Of a stretch of 64,000 bases of DNA, positions 24,330-37,435 are shown one piece after another (the first letter of the stretch is position 1; the number at the start of each line of letters is the position of its first letter). The stretch covers positions 4,712,001 to 4,776,000 of the forward strand of contig JAFREQ010000039.1 of the NCBI GenBank assembly GCA_025331565.1, written 5' to 3'. The translations under genes and the position numbers were made by a program. This DNA comes from Holacanthus passer. Its lineage: Eukaryota > Chordata > Actinopteri > Pomacanthidae. The notes beneath the pieces are model-generated. The model ran no database searches and had not been told where the DNA came from. It saw only the letters and a program-made list of their open reading frames with translations.

Positions 24330-24506
24330 CCCATTCTGTCGAGACTCTAGACCGGCGCCATCATTTAAGTAACAGCTTGTACACATTTCTCTTCGCCGTC
24401 AATTTTCTATTTATGATTTTGATGACTTGTTTTACTGTTATGCACCAAAAGTCAAATTTGTTGCACATAAAAACCTACTTGGCAATAAATCTGCTTCTGA
24501 TTCTCA
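24330..24506 (+). mobile_element. 3' tail of a non-LTR element
   Basis: The stretch ends CTTGGCAATAAATCTGCTTC followed by TGATTCTCAT. This is close to the TTGGCAATAAA...TGATTCTGATTC ending that I recall for fish LINE/SINE 3' tails. The junction with the gag remnant lies immediately to the right. Confidence 0.45.
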
Positions 24507-24507
24507 T

Positions 24508-24850
24508 CTGAGCAGACTCTTGTGTCTGCCACTCGCTCACGCAGAGAGAAAAATGTCTCTGGATCATTTTCATTAAACGCTGGCAGCCGACGCAGGTTAC
24601 CCAAAATATCAAAGCTCTCCCCCGAAGGCTCGGGACAAAGCGAGGAACTCTCTTGCTCCGCAGAAGCGTCAGCTATCAATTTTCCACTTTTGATTAAATC
24701 AAGCTTGTACTGCTGTAGAGACAGCTCTGCCTATTCAGGCTGTTTTTCCACATCCAATCTCTGCTCGTTGCTTCATTTTGTCATGCTCCAGCTGTAACAT
24801 AAGCATCTCTTTTTGCTGCTCGGGTGTCAAACTGTCGGTTGACAAAAATG
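24508..24850 (-). pseudogene. Gag-like remnant of a Ty3/gypsy-type retroelement
   Basis: Read on the minus strand, translated pieces include TPEQQKEMLMLQLE, then LSLQQYKLDLIKSGKL, then FDILGNLRRLPAFNENDPET and FFSLRERVADTR. These recall the N-terminal gag-like (SCAN-related) region of fish gypsy-like retroelements, in which a coiled helix precedes a phrase of the type FDVxRNxRLVPPFxExD. The pieces lie in different frames and an in-frame stop interrupts them, so the copy is dead. No protease, RT or integrase is visible nearby and no LTRs were found. Confidence 0.6.
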
Positions 24851-25679
24851 GTGGAGATGAAGCAACAACATTAGTTGGACATGGAGGTTGCTCCTGATAC
24901 AGAAAAGAACATGTAACTGCGCACTAGTCTTGTCATGCCTTGAGCACTTACTTGACGATTCACTGGCTTCTTTTGCCAGATTTATCTCCCTTCAACTGTT
25001 CCACAGGATCTAAGGTTGCCTGGTGGGGAACTGGAGCTGGTGAAATGGTTCCCATGGTTGGGAGGTTCGGGTCATTGTGGTCATGGTTGTATGTTTGTGC
25101 GATGGCCATTCTAGTTTAAGGGAGATGTTTGTGTGAGGAAATGCCAATGATTTCTCATTTAAAATATTGCCTTATTGCATTGTCTTTGATTTAGTTCTTG
25201 GTATGTTGTAACCTGTGACTTGAGCCTTGATTATTTGACATAACTCAACTCCAATTTATTAGTTGAAAAAAATCAATCTGATGGATCAAAAATGTGCTTA
25301 AATTGTAAAAATTCCCAGAAAACATGACCATTGAGACGTGACTTCATTCACCTCCTACTTTTCTTTAAGTGATATTTCATGTATTTCCTTTTAAAAAAAA
25401 AATATTTTCATGTATGCATTAATTTGACATTCACTGCTTCGACAGCACATATACAGTATATTTATTATGTAAAAGCCATAATGCTCATGAGGATGTTCTT
25501 CACTGTAGTTATGATGATGATGATGCGGCTCAATGAGGCCCAGCTTAGAATTAGATTTCCCACATGAGAAGCTTACTTTTACTGTAGTATGTGTTAGTTC
25601 CCAAATCTAAAACACAGCCTTTTTTATGAACTCATCATTAGTGAGAGTTTTTCCAGGATGAACCTTTCATACCCAATCA

Positions 25680-25960
25680 TGATACTATCACCTGTTACCA
25701 GTGAACCTGTTTACCTGTGGAATGATCCAAACAGGTGTTTTTGGATCAGTCAACAACTTTCACAGTCTTTTGTTGCTCCTGTCCCAACTTGTTTGAAAAT
25801 CATCAAATTCAGAATAAGCAGATATTTACAAAAATCAATGAAGTTGATGAGGTCAAACATTCACCGTCTTTCAAAAAGGATTAACAAATGATCACATTCT
25901 GTTTTTTACCTCTTACACAGCGTCCCAGCTGTTTTGGAATCGGGGGTTGCATAAGGCATG
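25680..25960. mobile_element. DNA-transposon-derived repeat (non-autonomous)
   Basis: It contains CACCTGTTACCAGTGAACCT, GTTTACCTGTGGAATGATCC, CAGTCTTTTGTTGCTCCTGT and CCCAACTTGTTTGAAAA, and ends CAGCGTCCCAGCTGTTTTGG. I recall this consensus as abundant in many teleosts, ending in an ACAACGTCCCAACT...GGAAT phrase. It is probably a class II element; the superfamily is uncertain. Confidence 0.5.
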
Positions 25961-28084
25961 TGTAAGCATTAACAATCAATAATATATAGTGTTCTTAATA
26001 TGCTACTTGCAGCATTTTTTCACATAAATAAATCATTACAACATTAATTATGAAGGATAGTATATGTATAACTAGTGCAAACAAATGAGGTCGTCACTGA
26101 GCAGACTATCACCATCTACTCCACGTTGTGTTGAATCATAGCGTAAATCTGCTGAGCTGCTTTATGACACGAAAAAGTAAGAACGAACATAAACTGAAGC
26201 TGTAATGGTTGAAAGAGTGAAAGTCAATCATGGGAAGGAGGAACAGACAAACGACTGGTGATGGCAGATGTCCATCACACGTTCACACTGAGACAACTGT
26301 GTTTACTCACAGGACTGTGTGTGTGTGTGTTCACTACCAGTAGGACAGTTTGAGTGGATAGCACTTGTGAGAAGGATTATGAGGATTAAGGAAGCAGCCG
26401 GGCAGATATGGATGAGACGGATAAACCTCACGTTCGTACGCGTCACTCTCCATTCTTTGTCAGACTGGAATGTGAATCTGAGGGGTTTTCTGTTGTTAAT
26501 CCGACAAAGAAGTCTCTCCAAGAAAAGCATATGCGGCGACAAAGAGGAAGGTGTTGGATCTGATGGTGTTACAGCATAGTGAGACACGGTTTGTAGGAAA
26601 AAAAAAAAGAGAAATAAAAACGCTGCAGGCTTTGCACTTGTAAGCACTGTGAAAAACAATATTCATTTCATTTTTCACCACTTGAACATTAAAAAGTTAT
26701 AAAGTTCTTTTGCAAAACATTAACAGAACAAAAATCTCAGTCAGTTCATTCACTCTCTTCTTTAAATAGTTCTTGGTAATAGGTGGTGGATTTGATGGTA
26801 AACTGTCTGAGTGCTAACTCAGACATTTCAACTTCACTCTTCCTGTGCATTAAAAGCATTTGCCAGCATCAATTGAAACCTGATGGCTGAAACCACCTTC
26901 TCCGCTCGAGCCCCGCTTTCTGATTTATTCTGATCTGATTGGTGTGTTTGTTCCATAAAAAACCTGCTGCTACAATTTGCTTTAAATGAAAGTCTTTGCA
27001 CAGCTGTTATTGCTCGATGGCTGAAATATCAAGAGCAGCTTTTCACGGAGGAGATGGTGCAAAGGAAATTAACTGCTTCTCCTTTTAGGAAATAGGGAGA
27101 GAGAAAAAAAGGTGAGGTGAAATAGCATGGGGAACAATTAACAGCTAATTTTGCACACTGTGGTCCAGAAAAAGTTCAAATGATTTCGAGTCTGACGTCT
27201 GGGAAAACATGCAGCATCACATCATAAGAAAAGACAGACGGCGCTCGCTGCTGAGCTTATCAGCCAGACAGCGGAAACACAGGCTCATTCTGCTTTTGAT
27301 GAATAATAAAGCTACGTGCATGTACAGTGTGGTTATTCTGATGAGTGTTAAACATTAGAAGTCTCTCTCTTCACACACACACACACACGCTCAGAGAGGC
27401 TGTGGCAATCTGTAGCTCTGTCACTATCAACCTAATCCCTAATGTGACATCTTAGAGCACATTAAATACTGTTATATAATACAAAAACACAGCACACACA
27501 CACCATGCATCCATGCATACGTCAGTGTGTCCCTGTACTGTACACACTTTGTGTATGTGTTGTGCATGTATGTATGTGTTTGCTTATTGTGCGTGTGCAG
27601 TACAGCAGCGTATAAAGCCAATAATCAGTGCTAAATATGGAAGTGCAGGGTCACACAGGACAGAGGGGCTTTGCTCTGACGAGGGGTTAACGAAGGACAA
27701 GACAGCCCTTCTCGCTGGGGTTCAAGTGATCTTTGGCAGCAGCTCAAATGATGGAGATCTGGAGGAATTCTTGTGAGGAATCAGGGGAGGACGAGGCCGA
27801 AAGCAGCTCTGATTGGGCAACGGCTTGAAACAGCAGCTCAAATTCTGTTTATCCCACTGATGGTACAAAGTGAACCTTGTACCTTGGACCTTCATCCAAG
27901 AAAATGATCCAGCTGAGAGTGTTCTTTGCATTTTGACATATTTTATGAATGGAAAAACAGAAAATCTCATCTGACTCTTTTTACACATGGTGATCTAAGC
28001 ATTTTGTATCTAAATGGCCTCCCAGCTGTGCACAGACATCTACAGAATGTTCATTTTTAAAGGATGAAACTTTTAAATCTGAAC

Positions 28085-28086
<2 letters not shown>

Positions 28087-28111
<25 letters not shown>
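28087..28111. repeat. Poly-T homopolymer
   Basis: A run of about 25 T lies just before a family A copy. It could be a poly(A) tail of a minus-strand retrocopy, but no body is recognised next to it. Confidence 0.85.
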
Positions 28112-28115
<4 letters not shown>

Positions 28116-28137
28116 GTTTAATTTTCATGCCTTCAAG

Positions 28138-28460
28138 ATTAAAGTTGCACTAATCAATATTTTTATATCTCTTATAGTCACAAACGTGACCAGGCTTATC
28201 ACTCAACCCTGCTGTTCCTGTCAGCGTTTTAGCTCCTTTCAGCTCTTTGTTTTGGTTTTACAGCCCATTCATTTACTTACTACTTCACTGGTTCACACTC
28301 ATCAGCCTGTTTCGAGCACACAGTTAGTAACTAGCCGGTGAACATGGAGCATATAGCAATTGAAGAGCCAAGTTATTCTTCTCAAGCACTAAAAACAGAG
28401 CTAAGAGCAAATGGATTATCGGACTTTCATTCATTAAACGGCCAGAAACACGACTCCAAA
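28138..28460 (+). repeat. Dispersed repeat family A, copy 4 (longest)
   Basis: It begins TTAAAGTTGCACTAATCAAT, has CACAAACGTGACCAGGC, TTTTAGCTCCTTTCAGCTC, GTGAACATGGAGCATA, GCAATTGAAGAGCCAAG and AAAAACAGAGCTAAGAGCAA, and ends near TTATCGGACTTTCATTCATT. It is the most complete copy in the window and defines the block order used for the others. Confidence 0.6.
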
Positions 28461-29729
28461 TGAACGCTTATATTGCTTTGTGTCCCATTTTTGCAAAAAG
28501 ATTTGCTGAGAAGTGTGTCACGGCAATTTCAAACACGTCAACAGTGAGTTTGCAGTTTTGTTTTTTTTCTTTTCACAGTAGTTGATCTGCGAGCTCTTAT
28601 CCTTTTGACATGTTTATTTCATGTCTGTCCTATTTCTGCTCATTCTTCTTCCCTGTCCCCCCCTCCAGTCCTCTCTCTCTCTCTCTCTCTCTCTTCCTTT
28701 GCCATTCCTCTTCCATCCACCAGATGCCCTCAGACTTTTGTGCTTTCATTCCAGATCCTGCCACGCCCATCTCCCCACCTGCACATCATTCCCCCATCAG
28801 CACCTCACTACATGATACCGGCCCAGATCCATTGTTCTCCTGTCACGCTGAAAACTTGCCTTTGTGCTTTTGTTCACTGACTTTTAAGCTTCCTGTATCT
28901 TGTTTCCTGCAACCTGCCTGTTTGACCTTCTGCCTGATCCTTTGACTTGTGATTCTTGGTCTAACCCTTTTTGATAACTTTGTTCAGATTACCTTCCTGG
29001 TTTAGACCCTTACCTCTGTTGTGACTCAGTAACCAACTTCCTCTTTAAATCAGTGTACTGATCCTGTCCCTCATTCATCGACAGTGACAAAGCTGCTACA
29101 CCCTTTTGGCTAAATCATTTTGTGACAGATGAGGAGCCAGCCACAAGATCCAGGACAATGTCTCAGCAAAGGCTTCAGAGTCAGGTAAAATGTCCCAGTC
29201 ACTTATTAATGGAACATCTTAAATCACACATTAATTGATGGGATCAATCTTAAATGAGCAATTTTAGCACAACATAATATAGCTCAAGTTGTCTTTCAAA
29301 ATAGTTTTCAGGTACAAACAAGGTTATAATATCAAGATGAAAATATTTCTTTCATCACACCTTCGTGAATGATTTCACATTCCATACTTATCATTTTTGA
29401 TGTTTTATTTTTTGCTGACTTCCAGCTGGGCCAACGCCTCTTTCCTCTCCGGACCTGTCTGCTCCCGAACTAAATCGACTCATTACTTTCAGTACAGCTG
29501 CGCCTTATATATGTCTCCTCTCACAGCCACAACATCATCATACCAATAGTAAACAGCTCTCGGGGTCTTACTGAAGCACAGTGGGGTACTGTGGATTGAA
29601 GGATCCTCGCTGATTGGATTCATGTTTTTTCTTCTTAAAAGTGTTTTTCTGTGAGCACCGGTGAAGTCTTGGGACTTCTAATTCTTATCCCTGCTGCGAC
29701 AAACCACATCAGAGAGGAAAGCAGGGGTC

Positions 29730-29885
29730 AAACAAGAGGAAGGGGATTTGAAGGGCAGGGGTCAGGACTGGAAGGCGGCCGGTTCAAACCCCCAAAGCAG
29801 CTGGCGAATAATCCTTTACAAGAAACCACTGCTGGAGCGTCCTTGCAGTGTCCTTTAGCGCTCGCTGAGGTGTTCTGTTCATAAG
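29730..29885 (+). mobile_element. Possible SINE fragment
   Basis: A B-box-like GGTTCAAACCC follows GGAAGGCGGCC near 29771-29791, then CCACTGCTGGAGCGTCCTTG. This resembles the head and body of a fish tRNA-derived SINE, but the A box and tail are not clear. Confidence 0.35.
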
Positions 29886-32800
29886 TCATTTTCCCTGCAG
29901 ATAATTATGTGTTTGTTTGTGGGAAAATGACACATTCTTTAGGAAAAAGTTCTCCCACACTGGCTGATTGTTTTGGAGAGTAGCCTCAAAATGCCGCTCC
30001 TCCATCACTGAGGTAAAGTGTGAAAGATGAGATGAGATGAAGTTATCGATCTCTGTGAGGAAACTGGGCCATCACAGCAGCTGAAGAGAGGAGTGTAAGA
30101 AAAAAATACGAAACCAGAGAAAACAAAACTTCAAATTTTAATTGCAAAAAGTCGTTTAAGGTGCTTCCACTTTGACTCCCACACGTGCAGATTACCGCTC
30201 AAGACCCAAACACTGAACTCCATGCAAGTCTGTACTCTAAGGATTTAAGTGAGGATCCGGTGCTTTGGGTGACTCCCTGCAGCTTTTGACGTTAATTTGG
30301 GAGGCGAGCAGCAGCGGCAGATTAGAAACAAGCAGTGGGACAGACAAACACACGGTGACACCGTGCGAGGCCGGGAGACTTTGGGACCCCTGTAGCTTGT
30401 CTGATCTTCTTCTGATCTTGGACCTGGCTGCAGTAAGAGTCAATAACTGCTGTAGTGAGAAAGTGATTAGTCCAAGACGGGTCAGTGAGAGGGCAGCAGC
30501 ATGATGACATCTGAATGAATACATCCTAAACTTTCATATTTATAGTCCACCTTTCAAATTCAAGCTCAAAATATCTTTTAAAAAAACAAAAAAATCTAAA
30601 CTAAACTTGAGAAATAAAACAGATAAACTTTAGGAATATATGTAAAAAAAAAAAAAAAACCTGATGAAAAACAGATCATTTTGCTTCTGTGAGGACTGAA
30701 GGTTAAAAGACTGAAAGTGCTGCAGAGCTGGCAAACAGCAGACTCGTATGGATTTAGATTTGGTTTCCAATCTGAAGAGTGTGCGCGTTTTTCGTGTCTG
30801 CTCGTGGTTGTGTGTGTGTGTGTGTGTGTCATGCGTTTTGGATGGGATTCCTAATCTGAGGTCAGAGTTCGCTGCAATCTGGCACTACATTTTCTATTTA
30901 CATTTCAGGTCTTTCACTAAGCTGTAATCCAGAGGGAAACGGCTCTCTCCTCTTTTCCATCAGTGATGCCGAAGACGACCAACAGGGCGCTGACAAAATT
31001 AAAAAGCCTACGAATAATAACGTGACCGAAATGAAAAACTTAGAACAAGAGTGAAAGCAAGGATTGAAAAAAAACAGCAGTACAAAAAAGTTTACTGGCA
31101 TCTCAAAATTAATGATCAGTAAATGATTAGTGTAGCAACAGGCAATTTTTAAAAACCTTAAAGGCCTTGACTTTTAGGGTATGTTTAATTTCTGCTCTCC
31201 TTCATGATGCATACTGTAAGAATATAACTACCTATAGATTCATTGAATTAAAATACATATTCTTTCAGCCCATGCAGTGAGAAGCCTGGTTGCTCTCATG
31301 AACTAAAGCTCACATACCCTGGGGAAGTATATGGCACCATCTTGTGGTTATTTGTTGGTATTGCAATTTGATCTTTATTTTTCTCCCCCTCAACATCACT
31401 CACACATAAGTTGTTTTTCCTTAAATATTTTTGTGTTTCTTTACAAAACTCCCTGTCTAATCAACATGAATACATGGCTTGGACTAGAGCAAGTTGCAAA
31501 TTTGACTTCAACATCACTAAAAGTAAAAGTAAAACAAGCTGGTGTTTATGAACAGTCTTCAGCACCACAGCAGAGTGGACAGCTCCACCTCGGGCTGAAC
31601 AGATAGCAGCTTATATACATGTGTGTTCAGTGCAGGTGGATGACAGGGGGCTGGACTGATGCTGAGTGTGGCATGTTGTATAAAGGTGGATTTAGTGTCT
31701 TTTTCATATTTGATTTTAGGATGACTGGAGGAGACAGTGCAGCTCAACACATGACACCATCAGAGAGCATCAGCGTGGCAGCTTCAGCTAAGTACGACAG
31801 GAGCTCTGAGCGAGAGGATGCAAAAAACGGTCGTGATGGGATGAAAAAAATAAGACTTTCACATTACAAATAGGCATTTCATCCATTGGTTTTAAAAAAC
31901 ATATATTGATTATAGATGTTTAAGGCTGTCATTTCTTTAGATGCAACATGTTTTTAGGCAGAACAATGGAGGTTAATCTCCACCAGAATCACAGTATATT
32001 TCTCTTAGTGTGGAGACTTCTTGAGGCAGCATTTAGGCCTTAATTAAGGAAGATAAAATTAAAAAGTGTGTCTCTTGCAATTTCTACTCATGGCTTCAGT
32101 GTCTCTTAAATCCTGGCAAACTGTTTCATGAGAACCTGGCAGCAGCTGCAACCCCGCAGACTAGAACACAGGCGGTCTGAACTAGAAGCAGTCGCACCAC
32201 AGTCTGACTCTAACCCAATCAAACCCAGAGCGTGGAGCAAAAGGACAAAAATGACCCACCAAATGATGGAATTTAATAACTTCACCTGCTGAGAGGCTCC
32301 ACAGGCCTCAGTCAGTCTGGAGATGATAACTTTACACGTTGAAAAAAATACTGTTAGTGTGCGAAACAGAAAATAGAGGAGCAATTACTGAACACATATT
32401 GTACTTACATGGTGTGTTTTGTCACTTCTAGCCCTCCATACAATCTGTGACAGCTTCTGTGATAATGAGACCGAGTGACAGTTCTATAGCACTGCCCATT
32501 ACCGGCTTATAATCACACACACACACACACACTGGGAAGTCTGGAAGTGTGAAGCCATCGACAAAGTTTCACACAGTGTAAAACTAAAAGAGGTTTAGTG
32601 AGAATTAGTGAAGAGTGGTTGGGTTATGTAAGCTCAAAGGTCCAATGAAGAGGAGACAAACACACACACACAAACACACACACACACACACCAAAGCCAA
32701 AGTAAACTTAATTTGTGGAACTAGACTCTATGAGTTATATCCAGACCAGTCAGAAGCCTTTAGAGGTAAAACTACACAAGTGTGATTTAAACAATAGTTC

Positions 32801-33479
32801 AGCATAAGAAACATAACTGTAATAAGTCTCACTTCTTCTTCTCATTTTCACACATTTGAGTGGATAATCCCTGGAAATGTCTCCTTGCTTTTACCAGGCA
32901 GCCAGGGTTTTTGTGTGCTGGACGAGAAGCTAAGAATTAATCCTCATTACACAATGGAGGAAAATCTGTTTGGTTGTTTGGTGAGTTTCAACGCTGCTTA
33001 CAATATGTGTGAGCTTTTGTCATATGAGGGCCCAGCACATGGTTTTAAACACATTGCTTTCATGTAACGCACGATGTGTTCAAGGTGTTCTGTAACTTCT
33101 GACCGAGGGCTAAAGTTTACAGCAAGTGCAACCAGAATATAAAATGTCACAGTGCAATGATTTATTTTATTAGTATCAACTTCAATGGTGGTAAAACTAA
33201 CCTGTGAGCTACAGTCAGTGATCATAAGGAAAACTGCAACATATATATATAAATAAATCAAACTATATATTCAAATGTGAGATAATGATAAATGAAATGA
33301 TGAAAAAATAGTGATGACCAAAGATGGATTTCTAATTGGGCAAAGCTGTGGCTCCTGTCTGTGCACCTGCTCGCACTGACTCAATGGATCCTCTAGAGGG
33401 CAGTGTGTGACTGCAGCCTGAGCTCAGTGGCTCCTTCCTGGCTCATTTGTTTCACTGAGTAAACTTGGTGATGTGTTCA

Positions 33480-33735
33480 GGACTCCTGTTCAGGATTATA
33501 AAGGTCTGACCCCTGGTTATATTACTGACCTCTTTAACACTTAATGAGCCAGAACAGCCTTAGATCCTCAGGCTCTTGGTAATTCACAGTCCAGACTCAA
33601 GACTAAAGATGAATAGACTTTCTCTGTTGGGGCGACTGTACTTTGGAATGACCTGCCTGAGGAAGTGAGGTCAGCAAAATCAGTTTCATCTGTTAAATCC
33701 CTTCTAAAAACACACATTCATAAACAGACTTATAT
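33480..33735 (+). pseudogene. Decayed non-LTR retrotransposon, RT ORF C-terminus
   Basis: In one frame the sequence gives GATVLWNDLPEEVRSAKSVS then SVKSLLKTHIHK and a stop. This is the usual C-terminal signature (xLWNxLPxxVRxxxSxxxFKxxLKTHL) of L2/Jockey-like reverse transcriptase ORFs in fish. Upstream in another frame, LLTSLTL-like and SLRSSGS phrases continue the family pattern, with stops and frame changes. It is a 5'-truncated dead copy in the slc13a4 upstream region. Confidence 0.65.
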
Positions 33736-34166
33736 GTGAATCACTTCCTGTGGATTGTGGTTCAGGAGTTTGGAAGTCTCTTTGTGTTGCCTTGTATTTT
33801 TCATAACTTCTTGTCACACACTTGTGTTGATCTATTATTGATCTGGTCTTAATTGTATCACTGTTTGTTGGTGTGTTTTAGTTGTGTCTGTTCACCTCAT
33901 GCATTACCTTTTATTTTTTATCATTTTGTATATCTATTTATTAGATTTTATTTGTATTTATAATTGTTTCTGATTTTATTATATAAGAACAACAGCAACA
34001 ACAATAATAATAATATTAATGATAATAATGGCAACTAGTATTTATTCATTCATGTACTCATGTATTATTATTACTGCTGTTGTTATATGATTTGAAACTA
34101 TGTAATTAATTAATGAATTAATTTTAACCATTAATTAATTATAAAAATAACAAACAATAAAGTCAC

Positions 34167-34185
34167 ACACACACACACACACACT
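34167..34185. repeat. (CA)n microsatellite after an AT-rich block
   Basis: About nine CA units follow a highly AT-rich stretch (about 33985-34160) rich in AATAAT and TTAATTAA palindromes. Confidence 0.85.
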
Positions 34186-34494
34186 AAAACACCTCATAGT
34201 TCATGTATGCATGAACATTTTTATCTGCTGTGTCCTGTACTGCTTCCTCTCCATCTATCACAGTATTATGTAATAGTCTATTTACATGTCTTACAGTATC
34301 TCTGTAATTTATTGCCTCAAGAATTCCATTTTCCATTGTAACTAACATCCCATCTCTTCTAATAATATTTGATTATGTCTCACAGTAATTTCCTTCTTAG
34401 CCTGATTTTATTCCTCTATAGAGACAGTTTTGCTGCAAGAACCTCCGCACGCACGCGCACACACACACACACAAACTGTGCAAACTTTCCTCAC

Positions 34495-34640
34495 CCCTGA
34501 TTGGTCGAATGCAGCTATAGTGGGTGGGACGAAGCTGTGATTAATTAGCATACCTATCCAGGCTGATAAAAGCTGCCGCAGCCTCACCTGCAGCTTCAGC
34601 CGGCAGCAGGCGCTCAGAGGACGGGTAAGCCCAGAGCACG
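34495..34640 (+). promoter_or_regulatory. Candidate slc13a4 promoter
   Basis: An inverted CCAAT box (GATTGG, about 34499-34504) and a TATA-like GATAAAAG (about 34565-34572) lie about 330 and 270 bases before the chosen start codon. GC content rises just downstream, as expected at a 5' UTR. The spacing between the two elements (about 60 bases) is typical. No transcription start can be proven from sequence. Confidence 0.4.
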
Positions 34641-34836
34641 GCCCCAGGGTCCAACACGGGTGGAAGGGAAAGTTCAAGTGTTAAACAGGAAGTTCAGTCA
34701 CTCACTCACTCACTCACCTCACCTGGAGACTCTTCCTCCCTCCTCCTGCCCTCTCCTTCACTCCCGGTTCCGCCGACTCGTGCCCGCTCCCACCCCGAGC
34801 CCCGGGTCACCCATGAGGCTAGAGGCCGCCGCCAGG

Positions 34837-35199
34837 ATGGACGTGTTCCGGAAGCTGTGGAAGGCGAGGAAGCTGATCGTGGTGGTGTTCATCCCGCTGT
34901 CCCTGCTGCCCCTGCCGCTCATCCACCCCACCAGCGTGAGTACCACACACAACCGCACTTTTTACTTTAATTAAAACTACAGAAGCAAAGTTAGCCTCTG
35001 CCAAAAAGTCGGGATTTTCAAAATAAGAGCACAAGGATAAGTCTATACAGTGGAAATTAAGAACACATGAATGAGTGATGTAGATACACTTAAACATTTT
35101 CAGACATAAGAGAGATATAATCATTTTTTTCTGACTACCACAAAGTCTTATAAGATTATTATAGGTGATTTATGTACCAGTGTGCACAAGAAAGGTTTG

Positions 35200-35230
<31 letters not shown>

Positions 35231-37401
35231 TAAGTTCCTGTAGTTCTATGACATTGCAAAAACTACAACATACATTAAAGTGCCATGCATGATACTTATA
35301 ACTATGTTGTTTTTTACTTTATGAGTTAGATTATTATTATTGAATATGTCAACAAACTATAAATATAAATACCTTGAAAACATCAGATATAGCAGTAATC
35401 ACAATGTCCAGCTGATGTTCCTCCTGGTGGCTGCTAACAGCTGTAGTGTCCTGATAGGATTGTGGTGTGTGTGTGTGAGTGGGTGTATGTGTATGTGTGT
35501 GTGTGTGTGTGAGAGAGAGAGAATCAATCAAAAGGCACACTGTCCTCTGTTTTGATGAATGCTTGTCCTGAGCCGTTCCGACCATCAGCTGAGCCTGTGT
35601 GTGTGGAGAGGAGATGTCGCGACATGTTGATGAGATGGAGATCAGTGAGAGAGGGGGATGAATAGGAGGGAGAGAGGGCGAACAACTCCATGCACATTTA
35701 GGCTCATGTGTCAGTGTCATTGTTTGCTGTGAGAGCCATTGAAATCAGTCTTATTCGGCCTCTTGGCTCCTGTTTGTTTTGAGAGAATTTCTCTCAGACA
35801 AGTGAAATTGCGTTGGAAAAAAATAGGATTATCTCAATCTGCATAAATCCAGTCTATGCAAGAATTCACCTGTTTGAATGAAATGTGTTGCCTTGTGAGT
35901 GGCTGCCTTGAAGACTTAAATGACACATTAGGAGAAAGATTTGTTGAGGGGTGATAATGTGTAGAATCGTGCGATGCCGAAAACATATTGTCTCATTCAT
36001 TATCATGTTTCTTCCTGTTGCATATTGCTTCTAAACTACACTAGCATAATTTCAACTCTAGGTGAAATGTCTTGTTGCAGTTTGGTAAGTTTGTCAGTTG
36101 TGTCAAACTTACGGATTCCTATATGATTCAGATGTGTAGGATTTTGGAATTGAGACCGGCTTGTATTCAGTGAGGCTCAGACCTGTTTGATTTTTGGGGT
36201 TTTAATGTCAAGAGTAAGCTCAAACTCCCTCACTGGCCATGCTCTCCTGCCAGATTAAATAATATCCTGTGAAAAGCATTTATTGCTGTATCATATCCTC
36301 AGAACATCTTGGCTGGGGTTACACCACTTTTTCTGGCTCTCACATAGATGTTGACGAGAAGTTAACCCCAATTCATGCTTCAAAATGTCCTTTCAGAATG
36401 TTTTCCTATAGTCTACAGTCCAAATTATATGGTGATATAAAACTTTAACAATTTTTCTTGTGCATTACATAAAGAGAAAAGCTATATGTTATTTCCAGCT
36501 ACCTGGATTACAAAACACAGATGCAACTTGAGAAAGGGTTAAAAATGGTTGTATTTGGAAATAAAGCAACAAGTGCTCTTAAATGAATTTTTCAGATTGC
36601 AGGGTATTTACTTTTCATTGAATCTGCTGCTTAGCGCTGCGACTCAATCTAATGATAATTCATGAGAGGCACAAACTGGAGCAAGGTTCAAATTTTTGTC
36701 ACAAAATATCCATTTCATTCCTATAATAAAATATGCAAATATTCATCAAATCATTTATATCCTAGTTGTTATGAACTAAACTTCACTTCAGACAAAGTTG
36801 AGTAAAACATACAAGACATGATTGAAGTTTAAACATATTTAAATGAACTTCAGTATGTGAGAGGTGTGTTTCTTTGTAGCTGATATTCTCATTGATAATC
36901 ATGCAGTCACGTGTTCATTAACACACCATTAATATTAACTTTCACTCATGTTTTTCTCTAACACTTGCTAAATAAAGTAGTTGCTAAACAACCACTGTCT
37001 CTAACATTCATGGTACGAGCGGTGACAGGTGTGTGTTTATGTGTTATAAATGAGCTCTTCTGTGTCGCGGCTATTTGCGTTTCTTGTAACATCATTAATA
37101 TTCAAAGCAGCTGTTATGTGCTCACAAGTTGTCCATCAGCCAATCACGTTGTCGCCCAGGGGCCTTGCTGTTATGTCAGGACTTGTGGACGTTTGGCACG
37201 AGTAGGTGGCGCAGGATGAGGCCAAGAAAGAACAAAATAACAAAAAAAGTTCACTACAAAGAAGAAGAAAGAAACAATCCAAGCAATTAAGTTATATAAT
37301 CAACCCACCACCACGCTGGATTTTGGCCCCCACGTGGCTTCCTTACGACACCAGGGACCCCAGACTGTGTCAAGAATGTGGCAGGGGTTCGGAGCGAGAG
37401 T

Positions 37402-37435
<34 letters not shown>

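Larger units (their letters stand above)
20983..34836. other. Intergenic region between susd3 and slc13a4 (head-to-head)
   Basis: About 13.9 kb separates two divergent start codons, and no coding exon is recognised in it. It contains microsatellites, family A copies at about 23455-23640 and 28138-28460, a gypsy-like gag remnant with an adjacent non-LTR tail (24.3-24.85 kb), a DNA-transposon-like repeat (25.68-25.96 kb), a possible SINE fragment (29.73-29.88 kb), poly-T near 28087-28111 and a decayed LINE end (33.48-33.74 kb). It must also hold the promoters and 5' UTRs of both genes. Confidence 0.65.

Noticed and set aside
24071..24334. 87-codon minus-strand frame as a retroelement protein
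   Set aside because: No recognisable retroelement motif; the region is better explained as repeat sequence next to the gag remnant.
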